From Liquidambar formosana (Eukaryota; Streptophyta; Magnoliopsida; Saxifragales; Altingiaceae): DNA of 64,000 nt. The translations under genes were made by a program, and so were the position numbers. The stretch lies in assembly GCA_039720395.1 (NCBI GenBank), contig CM077833.1:24016271-24080270 (forward strand). The letters run 5' to 3'. The notes under the pieces were generated by a model. That model ran no database searches, was not told the DNA's origin, and saw only the letters and a program-made list of their open reading frames with translations. Positions 23,764 through 36,085 of this stretch are shown one piece after another. Numbering within the stretch: the first letter of the stretch is position 1; every line of letters begins with the position of its first letter.

Positions 23764-26700
23764 GAGTTCGCACCTTAGACAAGAATGAAGACTAGTAATT
23801 CTATATATATATATTCAACAATGGTATATAGTGTGTGTGTGTGTGTTAAGAATTTAACCCCTGACCCCCTTTTTAAAATTGACTGTTATGCCTATAACAC
23901 TGTACTGCGACAACTTGGGCATTAGCCATAAGTTGTCCATATCAACACATCAAACTAGCACTGAAATAAACTAGGACTAGTAGAATTCAATCAAATATCA
24001 AAACTTGTGCACATGACATGAGATACTTTACCTTCAACCAATAGAAAAATCCACGCAAGATATTCAAAACTCTTCGGCGATCAGATTGGCATAAATTAAT
24101 CTTTTTTGCAAGTTCTGCAAGATTATATAAAAAGGTAGACACTTGAGAAGAAACTTCACTAAGATTTTATGAATACCAAGTTTTAAAAACCAAGAATAAA
24201 TTAATAACACCATAAAGAAGTCTATAGATAAAGTTCTAAAGAAGCCAAGCTCAACTAGAAGACTATCAAAAGCCAAGAAAAACAACAACCTTGCAAATCA
24301 AATAAGAAGGAAGTAGTAATAATAAGGGGAAATATGCCAAAAGTCCAACTTAAGGAATTTATACAGCTAGCAGTCTTGGCAGAATTTTTTTACAGCCCCA
24401 AGTCCACAATGAGGCTCAAACGGCAACATTTCAATGATTCGTTGGCTGATATATTTCTCCCAAATTCCAGCCTTGCCCATATTGGTTGTTTTGGTAAGCA
24501 ATCAATGTGATTCCCCACATTGATTGTGATTTCACCCGATTTTTTCTCTCCATGTTTTCTATCATAAATAACAGTTTTCCATTTTTATTGCACCCAAATG
24601 GATTTTGCCACCTTCTCACAAACCTTTTCAATTAGAAAGAACCCACCATTTTAACACTAAGATCCCCAAATCTGACATTGCACCTCCCCCCCACCCCACC
24701 CCGAGCTTATGGGTGTTCACTTTCAATGTTTTTGGTGTTCATTGGGTTGTTCCGTCGTCTACTTATACTCTTCTTTCTAGTTGGTGGTTCAAAGGGGGTA
24801 ACAAAGAGGCTAAAGCGGTTTGGAAGATGGCTCCTCATGCGATTTTTTGGTGCCTTTTGGAGGGAGAGGAACCGTAGGACTTTTGAAGGGGTTGAAAAGT
24901 CGAATCTTAAATCCGGTTTTACTAAGGATCTTTTCTCGTGGCACCTTAGCAATACTAAGATTAGTAAACTTTCTTTTGTTCAATTCTTAGATTCCCTAAA
25001 GATATAAAGGGATCTTTTTTTGTGCTTTGGAGCTTTGCTCTTGTATATGTCTCATTTACTTGGGTTTTGCCCTTTGTTATTAATACATACTTTACTTCAT
25101 CAAAAAAAAAAAAAAATTCATGGCAATCAAAATCCCCAAATTTGACAATGCACAATACCCCCCAAACTAGGCACTCAGATCAGATAAATAGTTACATGAA
25201 CTCATGGAAAACAAAACTAACCAGTAACTATTTATAGACATCATGTAGCTGTGTTCAAAGAGCTCATGTAACTAAAAACCCATTTCATTCTTAAAATACC
25301 CAAATTTGACATTACCCCGAAGCTACAAATTAAGAATTTCTGTCAATAATTCACACACTAATAAAGGTTACAAGTTACAACAAATTTAGCGAGCATAGAG
25401 TGACCCACAATCTATGGCTTCAAATCGTTTAAAACCCAAGAAAGAGTTACATGAGGCTGTCCAGAATTCACAGTTTTGAATGTAGTTGAAACAAAATGTG
25501 GGATTTGTTAAAACTCGTTTAACATGGAAAACTTATGCTTTTGGGCCATCAATTCTTGTTCTTTTTGTTGCAAAATGGAACCCTTTTGCTTCAATGTTCA
25601 ACATGCGTTTTGCGGTTCTGGTCGCCCCATGCCTGCTATATTCTTCAACAGAAGTGCTCAGCCACTATGAACATGGGAGTTTCCATTTGTATTCAAAACA
25701 TCGATTACGAAAAGATCAGAGATGGGGTAAAGATTTCCCGAGATTGTCGACGATATCTCATGCATTAATTATGTCTCCATGTTTTATACGTAATCAGCTC
25801 TCATAGCAATTTGGACGATTTTTTCCTTATATGGTAGGGGCTTTTTGGTTCTGCCATGTTAAAATGGACTTTAAGGCTAGATGATTTTTTAATCACAAAC
25901 CTAACAATACACAAGTCTTCCTTTTTTGACTTGAGCCCGAACACCCCTAATAATAATTGAAATCACATTCACAAACAATGTCGTTCAAAGACATGGATCA
26001 CTGTCCTTCAGCTATATTTCAACTGGCAGTCCTCACTGAAAGACGTAAATTAAGAAGGATAAGTTACATTCATGGTAAATAATTGCAAGGATTACTGGGC
26101 ATAATATTACACAGAAATGCCATTGCACCTGCCACAAACATAAAAATGAGGAAAATTCTACATGATTCTCATCAATTTGTCCTAACAGAAGCATACAACA
26201 CTCATGAGATGAAGTGGCTTTGATCCAAAATCCAGTCCAATTCAGGTCCATTTATGCTAAGTGTGGTCCCTTAAAATAAGATCCGGGTTAAATTTATCTT
26301 TTAAGTATCGATTATACCATCAAGATCTTAATCCTGCCAATGATCCTTTCTATAGTGGTTGCATTGCATGTAATCATCTTAATAGTTTATGTCAAAAACA
26401 AACCCTCAAGGTGTTTACAAGTTGCAAACTAAAATGTTTTATATTGGATTCTGCCACAACTCAACTTGATTCTGAGTTCTATAGGATATTGGCAAAGATC
26501 TGAATCTTATGTATTTTGCATATAGAGCATATTAAAATCCTAGAGGTGGAATCTGAGATGGATATGGAATCAGACCTGAAATTGTGCCAAAATATGGAAA
26601 TTGAACCCATATTCGTATGGACCTGCTTGGTATATAATCCATTTCATGCCCTACGTACAGCCAAGGGAGTATGCCATTTCCCTGGAGTGCTTAAAGTCTT

Positions 26701-28880
26701 AAATATGGTTTTAATCTATGGCCTTAGTACCAAAGGAAGTCACAGATTGCAAGGGAGATAATGACAATTTAACTACTTTTTTTTACCTTCCTCGATAATT
26801 ATCTTGTCTGAACTCTGAAGTTTTATTGTTTATAATAGGCTTCGAAGCACAAATCTCTCTCCAATTCCTCACAATTAAAAACAAGGGGATACCTCAAAAG
26901 ATTTGTCCACCAAAGCCCTTAAGGATGCAAGAAAGCTAACTCTGTTATTATAACTAATTTTGAATCAGTACATTGTCCTCAATGTTAATGTTCTGACAAA
27001 ACATAAAAATAAAGAACAAGAAGCATACTCAAAGAAATCTTCCCCATTTACAGAAGGATCAAAACCCATCACAACCTAATATGAGAATTTCATTCCATCA
27101 TAATCTCCTAACTTCAAAAATATTACAGAATGAAAAGGGTGAAAACAAAAGGCAAGAAGTTTTATATCCAATGCTTTAAGAGGGTTGATAGATTGGAGAA
27201 AAACAACTCAAGACAGCCTAAAAGGCCAACAACTGAAACTCAGGAATACACATTGTGCGTTGAGTCTTGACTAATATTACAGACATGAACCTACCATGAT
27301 AAAGAATAAGAGTTTAAGACAAATTGAACTCTAAACCAAATAAATACTCCGATTCTTGCTTTATCTTTGTCATCAGCTGAACACTTGGTTTCTTAGTCTT
27401 AACATATTTTGAGTTTTCAACACTATTTATAAATTGATAAAACTGGGTTTATATATATTGCATTTTCTTGAAGTTGGTGTATTATTCACATTAATATCTT
27501 GGAATTAGTCTAATGAAAATGTGACTTACAGGTCCATAGTTGCAAGCATAGTTTAAAATAGATGAACACACAACAGTTTCAAAATCAGAATCAATCAGTG
27601 CATGATATCCAACTTACCGGTGTAGTGTTCAAGATAAGAAAGTCCTTTAGTTTCTCGCATTGAATATGATTTTATTCCCCCACGCAACTCTCTATGCCGT
27701 TCCACCGGCTTTTTGAGAGATGCTTCTCGCATAAGCTCTTCATACTCCTTTTGGTCGTATGGCATGCTAAGAATATCCATTAGCTTCTCCCTAAACTGAG
27801 AACAACTGCTTCGATCAGGACTTCCAATGCACTGCCAATCATGTACATCTATTGTATTATTTTCAAAACAACATAAACAATACACGAAAATTAAAAAATA
27901 TAATTTATAAACATACGTAATCTACAAGCTATTGCTGGCAAATTAAAACATAACAAAACAAAGTTAATTGAAAGCCGAATAAATATACTTACAGATGAAA
28001 CAAATACTTTTGAAGTTACGAATGGAGTATATTTTCCCTGATCGCATTGTGGAGCACTGTCCGTCACGGCTATTTCTGAATCAGATTCAGATGAACTTTC
28101 ATCATCCTCTTCATATTTACACTGTTTACCATCTTCAGTTGTGAGCACTAAAACATCACCATCTAGTTTGAGACATTTCAGAAATACTTCATAGCTTTGA
28201 TCCACTGTATCATATCCTGTTCCATGCTTGCTTTCCGGGTTAGGTGAACATGGAACCTTAGGACCAGGTTTCTGACTCGAAGGTCTATTTGTCCTGCACG
28301 AAACTAAATTTCGAACTTCTGATTTTTTTTTCTTCTCAACCACTAGACTCTTTCTTTCATTGCTCGAAGCATTCCTCAAATTTCCTGGAGTTTCCATCTT
28401 TTCATTTCTCCGAACACTCCTCAAATCATTAGGAGTTCCTTTCTTCTCTCCACTTGGAACATTCTTCCTAGTCTGTGAAGTTTTTCGCTTGAGCTCATCA
28501 TCCAATCCATCCTCTTCTTCGTACTTCATAAGAATGGATATATCATCATCTATAATGATGTCAAGTACATATGATTTTCCATCTTCCCTGAAATGTTTCA
28601 AAAACATTGCATACTGGGGATCCGTATCATCTTCCTCTGAGGATTTACCCCCCTTGTACTCTCCAAAATCACTCAAAAAAAACGCATAATCCTTATCCAC
28701 CATCCCTTCTCTCTTTTCAACATCATCTATGGTCTTCTTCACAGTACGACTGTATGACTTGGGCTTGAAATTATTGTTAGCAACAGATCTTCTCCTCCAT
28801 CGCCTTTCCAACCTCATATCATAAGCAAAATCCGAATCCTCCAGAATAACCCTGCTGCCAGATTTTTTCGGTGGCCCCAT
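21127..28880 (-). CDS. Conserved plant protein of unknown function, four exons
   Basis: Exons on the minus strand are 28880-27993, 27831-27618, 24114-24032 and 21225-21127. All junctions are GT-AG and phases agree (0, 1, 0), giving 427 residues with no frame break. The N terminus is basic (MGPPKKSGSR). An acidic and Lys-rich region follows with three copies of a D-x-x-Y-x-x-F-L-like motif: DKDYAFFLSDF, DPQYAMFLKHF and DQSYEVFLKCL. The C-terminal part (from about residue 297) is best conserved in my memory of plant proteins: FREKLMDIL, RELRGG, SYLEHYTELAKKI, VLNILRGFFYWLK, then NLTQEGAFRPW. Exons 3 and 4 are short, lie 3.5 and 2.8 kb away, and were found by their conserved text, acceptor AG and phase. 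A probable 5' UTR intron spans 28937-29420 (donor GTAAAC after GATCAG, acceptor TTGATCAG). I assign no function; basic clusters suggest a nuclear protein. Confidence 0.8.
22590..22720 (-). mobile_element. Possible decayed RTE-type LINE remnant
   Basis: On the minus strand, short text resembling reverse transcriptase of RTE LINEs appears as IRDMYGG and then, in another frame, IGLHQG, in the expected order. Stops and indels surround them. It lies in an intron of the unknown-protein gene. Two motif fragments are weak evidence and chance is possible. Confidence 0.3.
23016..23638. mobile_element. Foldback element with an internal tandem dimer
   Basis: The structure is L-A-s-A'-A-s-A'-L'. Outer arms L (from 23016, CATCATCAGCCTCACTCA) and L' (to 23638) are about 70 bp and inverted. 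Between them two units, 23096-23330 and 23331-23564, repeat in tandem with only about three substitutions. Each unit is itself a hairpin with arms of about 80 bp (CTAACTCACCAGAAGTATAG ... AAACTAGATA) around an AT-rich spacer containing ACATGTGCATTGCACGT. The simplest history is an element with about 150-bp TIRs (L+A) whose centre was duplicated once, recently. No clear target duplication is visible. It lies in the third intron of the unknown-protein gene. Confidence 0.85.
23708..23758. repeat. (GT)n(GA)n microsatellite
   Basis: A GT run at about 23708-23730 passes directly into a GA run at 23731-23758. A second short GT run lies near 23832-23845. Confidence 0.95.
24662..25153 (+). mobile_element. 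5'-truncated L1-type LINE with poly-A tail and about 22-bp TSD
   Basis: The body (about 24701-25116) encodes the C-terminal end of a plant L1-type ORF2, recognisable by the zf-RVT tail text around WCL...RERNRRTFEG, and runs to a stop near 25007. A 3' UTR and an A-run (25102-25116) follow. The flanks match over 22 bp with two substitutions: ATCCCCAAATCTGACATTGC... at 24662-24683 and ATCCCCAAATTTGACAATGC... at 25132-25153. 5' truncation, A-tail and long target duplication are the signature of target-primed reverse transcription. The frame moves by +1 at TGCCTTTTGGAGG (about 24850), one T too many. The element lies antisense in the second intron of the unknown-protein gene. Confidence 0.8.
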
Positions 28881-29671
28881 ATTTTCTCACAAAACAATCA
28901 ATAAGCTCCCTTCTATTCTTTTCCCTCAATATCCTCCTGATCAATTTATCTTTCAGTCAAACTAACACAATTTGGAAAACAGAAGTTCTGCCTTAACAAA
29001 ACACAAAAACAACAACAAAAGACCAAAAAAAAAACAAAAAACACAGTAACGTGAAGTTAGATTACATATTTCCATACATCAATAGATAACCAACATAATA
29101 TCAAGAAGTAAAATTCAACAAGCATTGTGATAAAAAAATGCTAAATCTAACACTAGAGATGGATTATGCTCTGTTTGGTTCCTATAAAGATTTTTGGGGA
29201 AAAAAAGGGAGAAAAAAATCGCAAATTTTTAACCTTACAGCGGGTTATTTAATACATGCAATGTAACCACTATACTTATGAAACCAAGTCAAAGATTAAA
29301 AAAACATAACGCTTCTATTTTCTGTTATTTTTCTTGATTTTCCCGGCAACCAGACAGGGGATCAGAAGATAGTTAGTCTGGAAAGCAATGGAATAGGAGG
29401 TCGAGGTTCGATAAGTTTACCTGATCGGAAATCTCGCCGGAATTTTGCTACCACAAAGGGTTTGGCCGTGCGAAAAAGCCCTAAAGGTCGGAAGGAGCTG
29501 AATGTGAGTCCAGTGACGCTTCAAGAAGCGCGGGTTCTGAGGAAAAAATATCATATTTATGAAACCAAAGAGCCGAACTATACCGCTAGACGTGTTCAGG
29601 TCGGATCGCGAACTAAACCCGGATTGAATTACGGTGACCCGGTAAATAACCGGATGAAAATGGGTTACATG
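28881..29671. other. 5' flank and 5' UTR region of the minus-strand unknown-protein gene
   Basis: Contains the inferred 5' UTR intron (28937-29420 on the minus strand) and a probable first non-coding exon above 29421, with a TTTAGGGCTTTTTCGC stretch typical of plant 5' UTRs. A plus-strand open frame here (29462-29797) starts without an ATG, is partly made of the hAT element and has no recognisable domain, so I do not call it a gene. Confidence 0.5.
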
Positions 29672-30314
29672 GTTACACCTAGGGATGGCGGGTCGTGTTC
29701 ATGCCATATCAGGACATATGTATTCGATTGTATGGGTCAACTCAAACATGACCTATTTATTAATAGAATCAATTTTTCCAATCCAAACATGACCTGATTA
29801 TCAAACAAGTAACACAACATGACCCGTGTAACCTGTTTAATAATATATCGTATTGGTTCGCCTATGGGTCAATGTGATTGACTTGACAACACAAAACATA
29901 TGTAATTTTTAACCTAAAATTAACCCATTTACCTATCATATTTCAAAAATTCAAGTCAAAAAATTAGGGAATCAAATTTGTTCATTAATAATAAATTGAT
30001 AATCAAACTCTAAACATAATTTTTAATTAAATATCACATTTCACATATCATATGTCTTCATCCTCTAACTATATCACCGTAATATATAAAATGGAAAAAA
30101 ATATTAGCCTAATTTTTATCTTTTTAACGGGCTAATGCATGTCAAAACAGGTTACGCGGATTGACCTGAAAATGACCTGTTTATTATACCGGTTACACGG
30201 GGTGATCCAATTTTGACCCAAACACGATTATAAGAAACCCAAACCCATTAATTTCATGGTGGGTTCGAGTCGTGTTTGCAGGTCATGTTGGACTTTGCCA
30301 CCCTTGGTTACATC
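29672..30314. mobile_element. hAT-type MITE with 8-bp TSD
   Basis: The element is 29680-30306 (627 bp), flanked by GTTACACC (29672-29679) and GTTACATC (30307-30314), seven of eight bases equal. The ends are TAGGGATGGC on the left and the reverse complement of GCCACCCTTG on the right, the TAGGG/CAAGGG type of hAT terminus. Subterminal regions are rich in GGGTCGTGTT and GACCC motifs in inverted orientation. There is no transposase reading frame. Confidence 0.75.
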
Positions 30315-30382
30315 GCAGGGTGTCACGTGTTGTGCATGTGCACACTTTTTAATCACTTTATCCCTTTTTTCTTCCCTTGCTT

Positions 30383-31083
30383 TAGAGCATCTCCAGCGGT
30401 GGGTTATAATTTGTGCTATTGCTATATTATAACATTTAGAACAAATTGGGCTGTTCCAATGGTATGCTAAAAACTTGTGCTAAAAATATGGCATAAAGGT
30501 GAGCTATTGCTATATTTGCCATATCAACTCTCCCTCCATTTCTCAACAATCAAACACAACAACTGTGAAAAATACAATATTTCTCTTCATCAATTTCTTT
30601 TCGTATATATATATAAAGCAGAAAACATATCATTTTTTTAGCCCATTTGTCCCACTCAAGCAACCTCACATTTGATTCACGATATGTTCCATTTACTATC
30701 TTATGAGACATCCAATCTATGGAATCACAGTTTTGGGTTCGTCTTAATCAACCCTAAGTACATGCTTGCTTTCAAGAATCTCAATTTACCCAACATACTT
30801 GTCAATTACTTTATGCACGACCCCTTTTGCTTACCCTTTCTCAACCAAGGCTTCGTACATAACTTTAATTTTTTTTTTTTTTTTGTTGTAACAATGTAGG
30901 TTAGAAGATGGTAGTTGGTAGTTTATAAAAAATGGAGGGAATTAAGGTTGTGGCAAAAAAACACAATATGTCATTTGCACCATTGGAGCACATTGTACTA
31001 AATTATAGCATTTGGCACTATAGCATGTGCTAAAATAACAATTGCACAAATAATTTAGCTCACATCACTGGAAATGCTTTTAT
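30383..31083. mobile_element. MITE with GAGCATCTCCAGC-type ends
   Basis: The left end (AGAGCATCTCCAGCGGTG, about 30385) and the right end (reverse complement of CATCACTGGAAATGCTTTT, about 31080) are inverted repeats. Similarity continues inward through TTGTGCTATTGC-like and CACCATTGGAGC-like blocks. GAGCATCTCCA termini are common in plant MITEs. A T-rich interior of about 300 bp may be a later addition. The exact target duplication is not clear, so the superfamily is left open. Confidence 0.6.
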
Positions 31084-34000
31084 ACTATTGAGATTAAGAG
31101 TAGTACTATTATCTCTAACTAGCGGTGAACTCGTGTGATACACGAGACAAATTACAAAAATAAAAATAAAAATAATTTAAAATACATTTTGTTTTAAGAA
31201 GAAAAATTTTAAAACTCTTTCAAATGCATTTAATACAACAAACGAGTTGTAGAATTAGCAAAAATCTATATGCTAAGCAAAGTATAAAATTATAGAATAA
31301 ATAAATTTTTTTTAATGAGCACTAATAAAAATGATTTCCTCAACTTAATTACAACTATGGGGTGGCCAGATTGATCCAAAGTAAAAACAAATGGTAATTA
31401 ATATTTTGTAAATCCTGATATAGAATTATCAACCTGCTTTCATATTCGCAAGAGTAGAATATTGGCAGTAAACCACCATAATTGGCATCGTACTAAGATA
31501 TGGTGCTGCACACAATTACACGATTAATAGCACACTAATCCACAACATGGTACTATTACCAGACCAAACCTGGCTTGTGTAATATCACCACCAATGTTTT
31601 CTAACTAATAAATAAATAAAAATTGAAGAACCTATTTACCCCATAAAATCATCTTTATTCCCCTCTACCCTCTTTTTCGCTCTTTACCGGGAAACAAGGG
31701 ACTCGTGATGCAAAGGTTTAAAGGAACTTTAGATTATTGAGGGTGGGGTAGCCCATAATTGGTCTTTGAAAAGGTGAAGGTTCTGCACTTGCGAGGAAAA
31801 ACATAAAATATTTTTAGGTGGGTATATTCTTCTGTGTGGATGAGCATATGCTTTCAATGCGTCTAAACATGGGTGAAGGAATAAGAGGACAAAAAAAAAA
31901 AGAAAAATTTAAAAACAAGAAAGGCAGAGAGAAAAACTTTAATTGAAGAATCACGGAACCTAGGTGGGTACCACCTGGAGTTCTGGACAATTGGAGGAGT
32001 AAGTTTGATGGGAATGTGCTGATATGCTGATGGAACAACTAACAGTGCCGCCAAAATATGTAAACCTCACCTTTGGGCCCTTCTGAGTTCTGAAATCGCA
32101 GCTTACCGCTACCTTATTTTAAGAGCAATATTTTATTTTTATTTTTTTTGGTGTCATAGTAGAGCACTTGATATTGTTGTTTTGTTGGTAAAATCCATCA
32201 ACATGTTATAATTTTAAGTTCGGTGCGTGTATCAATACCCGTGTCCGATTCTAACACATGAATTTTATTTTATTTTTTGAAAAAACACATAAATTTAAGA
32301 AATCCTATTTACAATGTAATAATTGAAAAAAAAAAACTTATATAAGAGATCACAATTAATATGATATCACGAGTCAATAGAAATGAAAGTAAATGAAAAT
32401 ACCAGGACGCCTTTTGATCCACGTCTCACTTCATTTCATTCCCTTTAACTCATAATACTATATGGTCGTATCACAGTTACATAAAAAAATTACTCGTAAA
32501 TATGTAAGAATGTAATCTATACTAATATAGAAAATTGCTTGGTCTTTTAATTGGATATACGAGGTGGATTACTAAAAAGTCTTTAATGTTATGTTTGGAT
32601 AAGGAATTTTTAGGTGGAATTTATCTTTAAGATGGAATTTGAAAAAAAAAATTTTTAAATAAAACTCTTTAAAATTTTTTTTTCAAATTCCATGTTTTGT
32701 TTAAAAAAAATTTTCAAATTCGATGTCAAAGACAAATTACACATAAAAATTTCTTATCCAAATATAACGTAACAGTTTTAAAAATAGAGGTCAACGGGGT
32801 TACAAACGACTTTTAAATAAATAAGGAATCGTAAATTAACTCAAACTTAACCATCCACTATCCTCTTATTCCCCTTCTCTTAACGTTAATTACTTCTTCC
32901 AACCTCCATTATAACTACCCTCTCATTTTCTCTCCTTAACCACTTAATATTTGTTTTTGCTTTGAATTTGAATTCAAAATTTTATTTTATTTTTTTATAG
33001 TTTTGTCAATATTTTTTTTTGAACGTTTTTTTTTTTGGCACACGCGTTACGTGTGCTCTGAAATCTAGGAGGTCTAACATTTTGAGACAAAAAAAGTTAT
33101 AAAAATTACCTCTCTTTGTAGGATGGAGGGAGTATTTGTTATATCAAAACGAGGCAAAAAATAGTTTTGTCTAACGTTTTGCTTCATGGTTGAAGATGGT
33201 CTTAAGTTGATAATAAATGGAAGTTTTGGTCATTAGAAAACCTTTTTTTTTTCCCTTTATCCTTTTTTTTTATTTAATTTTTTGTGTGTGTGGAAAAATA
33301 GTGTTTTCACAATCCTCAAGTTGTGGTTGTAGGAAATCAATAGCCAACCTGACTCCCAATTTGCTGAACTCCAGATTCTCCCATTTTTGTTACAATGGAC
33401 GTAATCATCTCCATTTCTCTCTCTTTTGTTTCCGCAACAGTGGCCCAACCCTCCCCCCATCCCACCCCACCCCTCCCCTCCTTTTTTCATTTTTGGGTGC
33501 CTTACCATTTATAATAGTGTAAGCACCCATGTGACTATAACCCTTACTCTTTCATTTTTTTTCTATTTTGCCTATTGGTTGATCAATTAATTGATCTAGC
33601 CAATAACAAGAACAATAATTAAAAAAAAAAAAATTGTTACGAAAAAGTTGGTGTTTAGTGGAGACATGTGGGTTGCATGGCCGAAACTAAGACCTTTAAG
33701 CCTTCAATTTGCTGAAATTCCAAAAGGAATTAAATTTTACAACCTTCTCTCTTTGCATATCCTCTCAAGCCTGGCTTTGATTTCCTAAAGTCAAGCTTTG
33801 TATCCATGGGTTTAATTTCTTCAGAATCAATCAGAAGAGGTGAATTTACAAAATTGTTTGTGTCCGGTTAACAAAATTGAATTTACAAGACCATAACCAA
33901 AATTTCCTCCAATAATCTACTTATTATTGTGCAAAAAAATAAATAATAAATAAATGCCTTATGGAGAAAGAGGATCACAATCGATACACATTCATATTTT

Positions 34001-36085
34001 TTGCAATCACTTGACTTTGCTTTTAATACTAACATGGAAAACTTAATGTTTAAATTGGATCCAATTCAAGAAATTTTACATGATTTTGGAGGCATAAATT
34101 CAATCACCTTACATTATAATATTTTAAAAAGCTGAAGCATCGCTATAATTAATATTATATTACCATGGCTCTATGTACAGTTATACCCTAGTTTGAGAAA
34201 AGTAAAAATTCTTATCACAAATTTCAAAAGGTTAAAAGCTATCACATGGCTTGACAAATGATTCTGAAACTAACAATGCTTACACAACCCCACCTCAAAA
34301 GTCATGGCCTCTGCATTTCTCTTTATTACGCTATACTTTCTCTTGTCACTAGGCTATTTCTCTCTACCGTACTTCAGTAGTCAATTCACCGAGAGAAGTC
34401 TTCTCAAACTTCAATTTATTTCATTGATGGTGCACAAAAAAGGGAAAAAAACCCATTAGTGAGAATATTTAATATGATAAGAGGGCACGCAACAACTTAA
34501 AAAATGACACGCATTTAGTTGTAAATTTTTTAAAATTATCACAAGTATAGGAGTCTTGCACACTAGAATTAAATAATAGTTGGTGTGTTAAACCATTTTT
34601 CGAGGAAACTTTAGGTGGACCACGCAACCATATTGTAAAAGTATTCGCTCTTTCTCTACAAAACTTTACAGGTATTGTTTCTCTCCTCATCCAAATGGGC
34701 CAATTCGTAATTTATCAGAACAGCCTCCTTTTTTTTTTTCTTTCTTTTTTTTTTTAATGGCAAAACAACCTCATTTTGGAAAGAAGCAAATATCAATCGA
34801 GTGATGTTCATGGTCTTTCCAGCTCCCCTTTTGCCCTTACCTTCAGCATTATTGTTTTCCATATTTGATTACACATACCATATATCATTATAGTAAACAA
34901 AATTCTAAATTCTGCAAACAGAGAGCTCATAAGTCACGTTATTTTCCTTATCCAACGTCCAAAAATGACACGTCACGGATTCAAATATGAGAATCAATCT
35001 CTCTAAAATGGTAGTATGGGTTATCTACCTATTTACTTCTCTTAAACCCCATTATAGGCATATGAGCTGTCTAAAATGGTAGTATGAATTGTCTACCATT
35101 TATTTCTCTTAGGCCAATTTTGTTGACCCTATTCCTAAATACCAAAAGTTGGCATCGTATTGCATTCATCACATCAATGTAATTACGACTCAAAACCTCC
35201 GCTCCATGAAGGTAAGAATGGGGTACAGCAAAGGTAGATAGCAATTAAGATGGTCATATAAGAAAAAAAAAATTATAATAGATTCATATGGCCACGTTTC
35301 AACATAAAGATAAAATGAACAGGTTTCTCAAGTAATTAGAGAATATTAAACATAAAATCTATATGATATACTTCTTCATTGCCATAAAGTCGTATTCAGT
35401 GGTGACACTAGAATTTAGAACTTTCTTTTGAGGATTAAGAATTTAGACCTTTTTTTTTTTTTTTTTGGATTAGAATTGAACTAATGAAGATAGTCTCCAA
35501 ATTCAAGTATTTAGACTTTTATAAAAGCCAGAAAGTTCAACATAAAACATTAATTTATTTCCTAGCACAAAGAACTTTTTTTTAGAAAAACAAAGAAAAA
35601 AGAAATTAAAATTTAAAATGGCTATACTGCTCTTACATTTTCCCCGAAATGATGGTTTCTTTTCTTTTTTTCTTTTTTTTAATCTTATTTCATTTGAAAC
35701 CAAGAATAGTAAAATGTCCATTTTTTACCTAATCCCTCTGAAAAAAAAATAAAAATAAAAAGAAAAAAAAAACATTAGATTGCAATATGCCCCAGACAAC
35801 TTACAAATTTTGCCATTGACGCCTTTGATTCTATTTCTTACTTAAAATATTGGTTTTATATTGATCCAATTTGGTTACTTATTGGAATTGCTTTGTTATT
35901 CTTTTACACTGAATCTTATGTTTAATTTATTGTGTGTGTAAATATATGTAAGAATGTAATTAAAGATGCACGCAAAGTGTACTGTCCAACATTTGTCATA
36001 TTTTTATGGGCTTATAAAAAAATAGTCATATATTTATGGGGGAATTTTAGTTTGGTTAGGGTATTGGAAAATAATTACGGTTCAA
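31084..36085. other. AT-rich intergenic region without a gene
   Basis: Five kilobases upstream of the Mutator-type MITE and USP. No open frame has a recognisable domain. Visible items are the foldback at 32583-32771, a Stowaway-like end (GGATGGAGGGAGTA) near 33121-33135, and many A/T runs. Short GC-flanked CACG inverted motifs at about 31128-31146 and 33040-33055 look like transposon termini, but I cannot pair them. Confidence 0.5.
32583..32771. mobile_element. Short foldback MITE, about 190 bp
   Basis: The ends TTATGTTTGGATAAGGAATT and the reverse complement of the right end (TTATATTTGGATAAGAAATT) match closely. The arms continue as GGTGGAATTT / ATGTGTAATTT toward an A/T-rich centre. A TTA- or TAA-like target is possible but ambiguous because the arms themselves end in TTA. 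Confidence 0.65.

Noticed and set aside
25486..25806. 106-codon plus-strand frame
   Set aside because: No recognisable domain; it lies in the second intron of the minus-strand gene and looks like a chance frame.
27541..27612. Open minus-strand text after exon 2 of the unknown-protein gene (LIDSDFETVVCSS...)
   Set aside because: It needs a frame change and read-through of a perfect GTAAGT donor. The true exon 3 at 24114-24032 continues the conserved domain in phase.
29462..29797. Plus-strand 111-codon open frame as a small gene
   Set aside because: It lacks an ATG start, its last third is hAT transposon sequence, and its first part overlaps the inferred 5' UTR of the minus-strand gene.
33217..33522. 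101-codon plus-strand frame with hydrophobic start
   Set aside because: Made of T-rich and C-rich tracts, no similarity I recognise, no promoter context.
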